A DNA stretch of 5,363 bases. Source: Oscillospiraceae bacterium. Its GTDB lineage: Bacteria > Bacillota > Clostridia > Saccharofermentanales > Saccharofermentanaceae. This document shows, piece after piece, positions 4,980 through 5,363 of the stretch. A model generated the notes under the pieces. It saw only the letters and a list, made by a program, of their open reading frames with translations. It had not been told where the DNA came from and made no database searches. The position numbers and the translations under genes were made by a program. Numbering within the stretch: the first letter of the stretch is position 1; every line of letters begins with the position of its first letter. The stretch covers positions 1 to 5,363 of the forward strand of contig CADCQX010000085.1 of the NCBI GenBank assembly GCA_902803695.1. Direction: 5' to 3'.

Positions 4980-5363
4980 TTATTCCTCGAAAACTATCGT
5001 ATACGTATCACCGATCGATATCTTATCCCCGTCAGCGAAAACAATAAGATTATTATACTCATCGATAGTCCTGACGTTACCCTTCTTGGTCCTATAGCTT
5101 CCGCCCTCTTTCCTGCTGTCAGGAACAAAGTAATGGACAGTTACCAAAGGTCTTGATGAGATCTTTCCTTTGAGCTCATTAAGTTTCTTATTAAGGTCAG
5201 CCAGTTCTTCCTCTGATATCTCGCGGCGCGCATCAGTATAACGGGCTGTCTCTGCTACCGCTTCATCGTATCCGACCAGTGCCGCGAATGGTGAGAACTG
5301 GGCTGCCCTGTCGTGGATCGACATAGGCGGGAAGTCAGGATACTGAGGTCTGTTCAGATGTAA
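4980..5363 (-). CDS. YolD-like protein, N-terminus outside window
   Basis: The frame is open from the right window edge to the TAA at 4982-4980, 127 residues, with no start required inside the window. The ATG at 5324 (MSIHDRAAQF) is not the likely start: the codons before it read LHLNRPQYPDFPP, and clostridial proteins of this family carry an N-terminal extension ending in a similar Pro-x-Met before the conserved DRAAQFSPFAAL block, seen here directly after that Met. Further features are ETARYTDARREISEEELADLN, then a coiled helical stretch, then VTVHYFVPDSRKEGGSYRT and a C-terminal beta-rich part (VRTIDEYNNLIVFADGDKI). YolD-like proteins usually sit next to a Y-family (UmuC/DinB-type) DNA polymerase and are thought to assist translesion synthesis. 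Such a polymerase gene would be expected just upstream, beyond the edge. sfsA follows after one nucleotide. Confidence 0.85.
   Translation of the reverse strand, partial: LHLNRPQYPDFPPMSIHDRAAQFSPFAALVGYDEAVAETARYTDARREISEEELADLNKKLNELKGKISSRPLVTVHYFVPDSRKEGGSYRTKKGNVRTIDEYNNLIVFADGDKISIGDTYTIVFEE

Overview
The window looks like chromosomal DNA from an anaerobic Bacillota of the class Clostridia (Lachnospiraceae or Oscillospiraceae type). This is inferred from the gene content (a YolD-like protein of the clostridial type, SfsA, a COG3603-type ACT protein), strong AAGGAG-like ribosome sites, a TTGTTT/TATAAT promoter style and a UUCG-loop intrinsic terminator. No rRNA or other marker is present, so the genus cannot be given. 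All seven supported genes lie on the minus strand and are therefore read from the right end of the window to the left. The long plus-strand open frames are shadows of these genes.

Right part (5363 to 4325): the C-terminal 127 codons of a YolD-like protein, whose start lies outside the window, are followed after one nucleotide by sfsA (putative DNA/RNA nuclease). Next comes a short intergenic stretch holding a 15-bp palindrome, then a GNAT N-acetyltransferase (4237 to 3770).

Middle (3769 to 3164): about 190 bases of non-coding DNA carry a good promoter, repeats of a TAATCTTTTT element and a hairpin. They lead into a small secreted Cys/His-rich protein of unknown function (3578 to 3252), which is closed by a clear intrinsic terminator (3242 to 3214). 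Immediately downstream a new promoter (3198 to 3169) opens the next operon.

Left part (3142 to 1): a tight operon encodes a LuxE-like acyl-activating enzyme, a LuxC-like acyl-CoA/acyl-protein reductase (ATGA overlap with luxE), an ACT-domain protein started from TTG, and a hypothetical protein cut by the window edge. LuxE plus LuxC are the synthetase and reductase parts of the fatty-acid reductase that makes the luciferase aldehyde in luminous bacteria. Here there is no luxA, luxB or luxD in view, so the inferred role is ATP- and NADPH-dependent reduction of some carboxylic acid to an aldehyde for another purpose. The ACT protein may sense a small molecule connected to that pathway.

The two most interesting items are this compact non-luminous luxE-luxC operon with its ACT and hypothetical partners, and a shared element (TAATCTTTTTCG..AATG....AAGCAT) found in front of both the lux-like operon and the secreted-protein gene, with related copies in all three intergenic regions.
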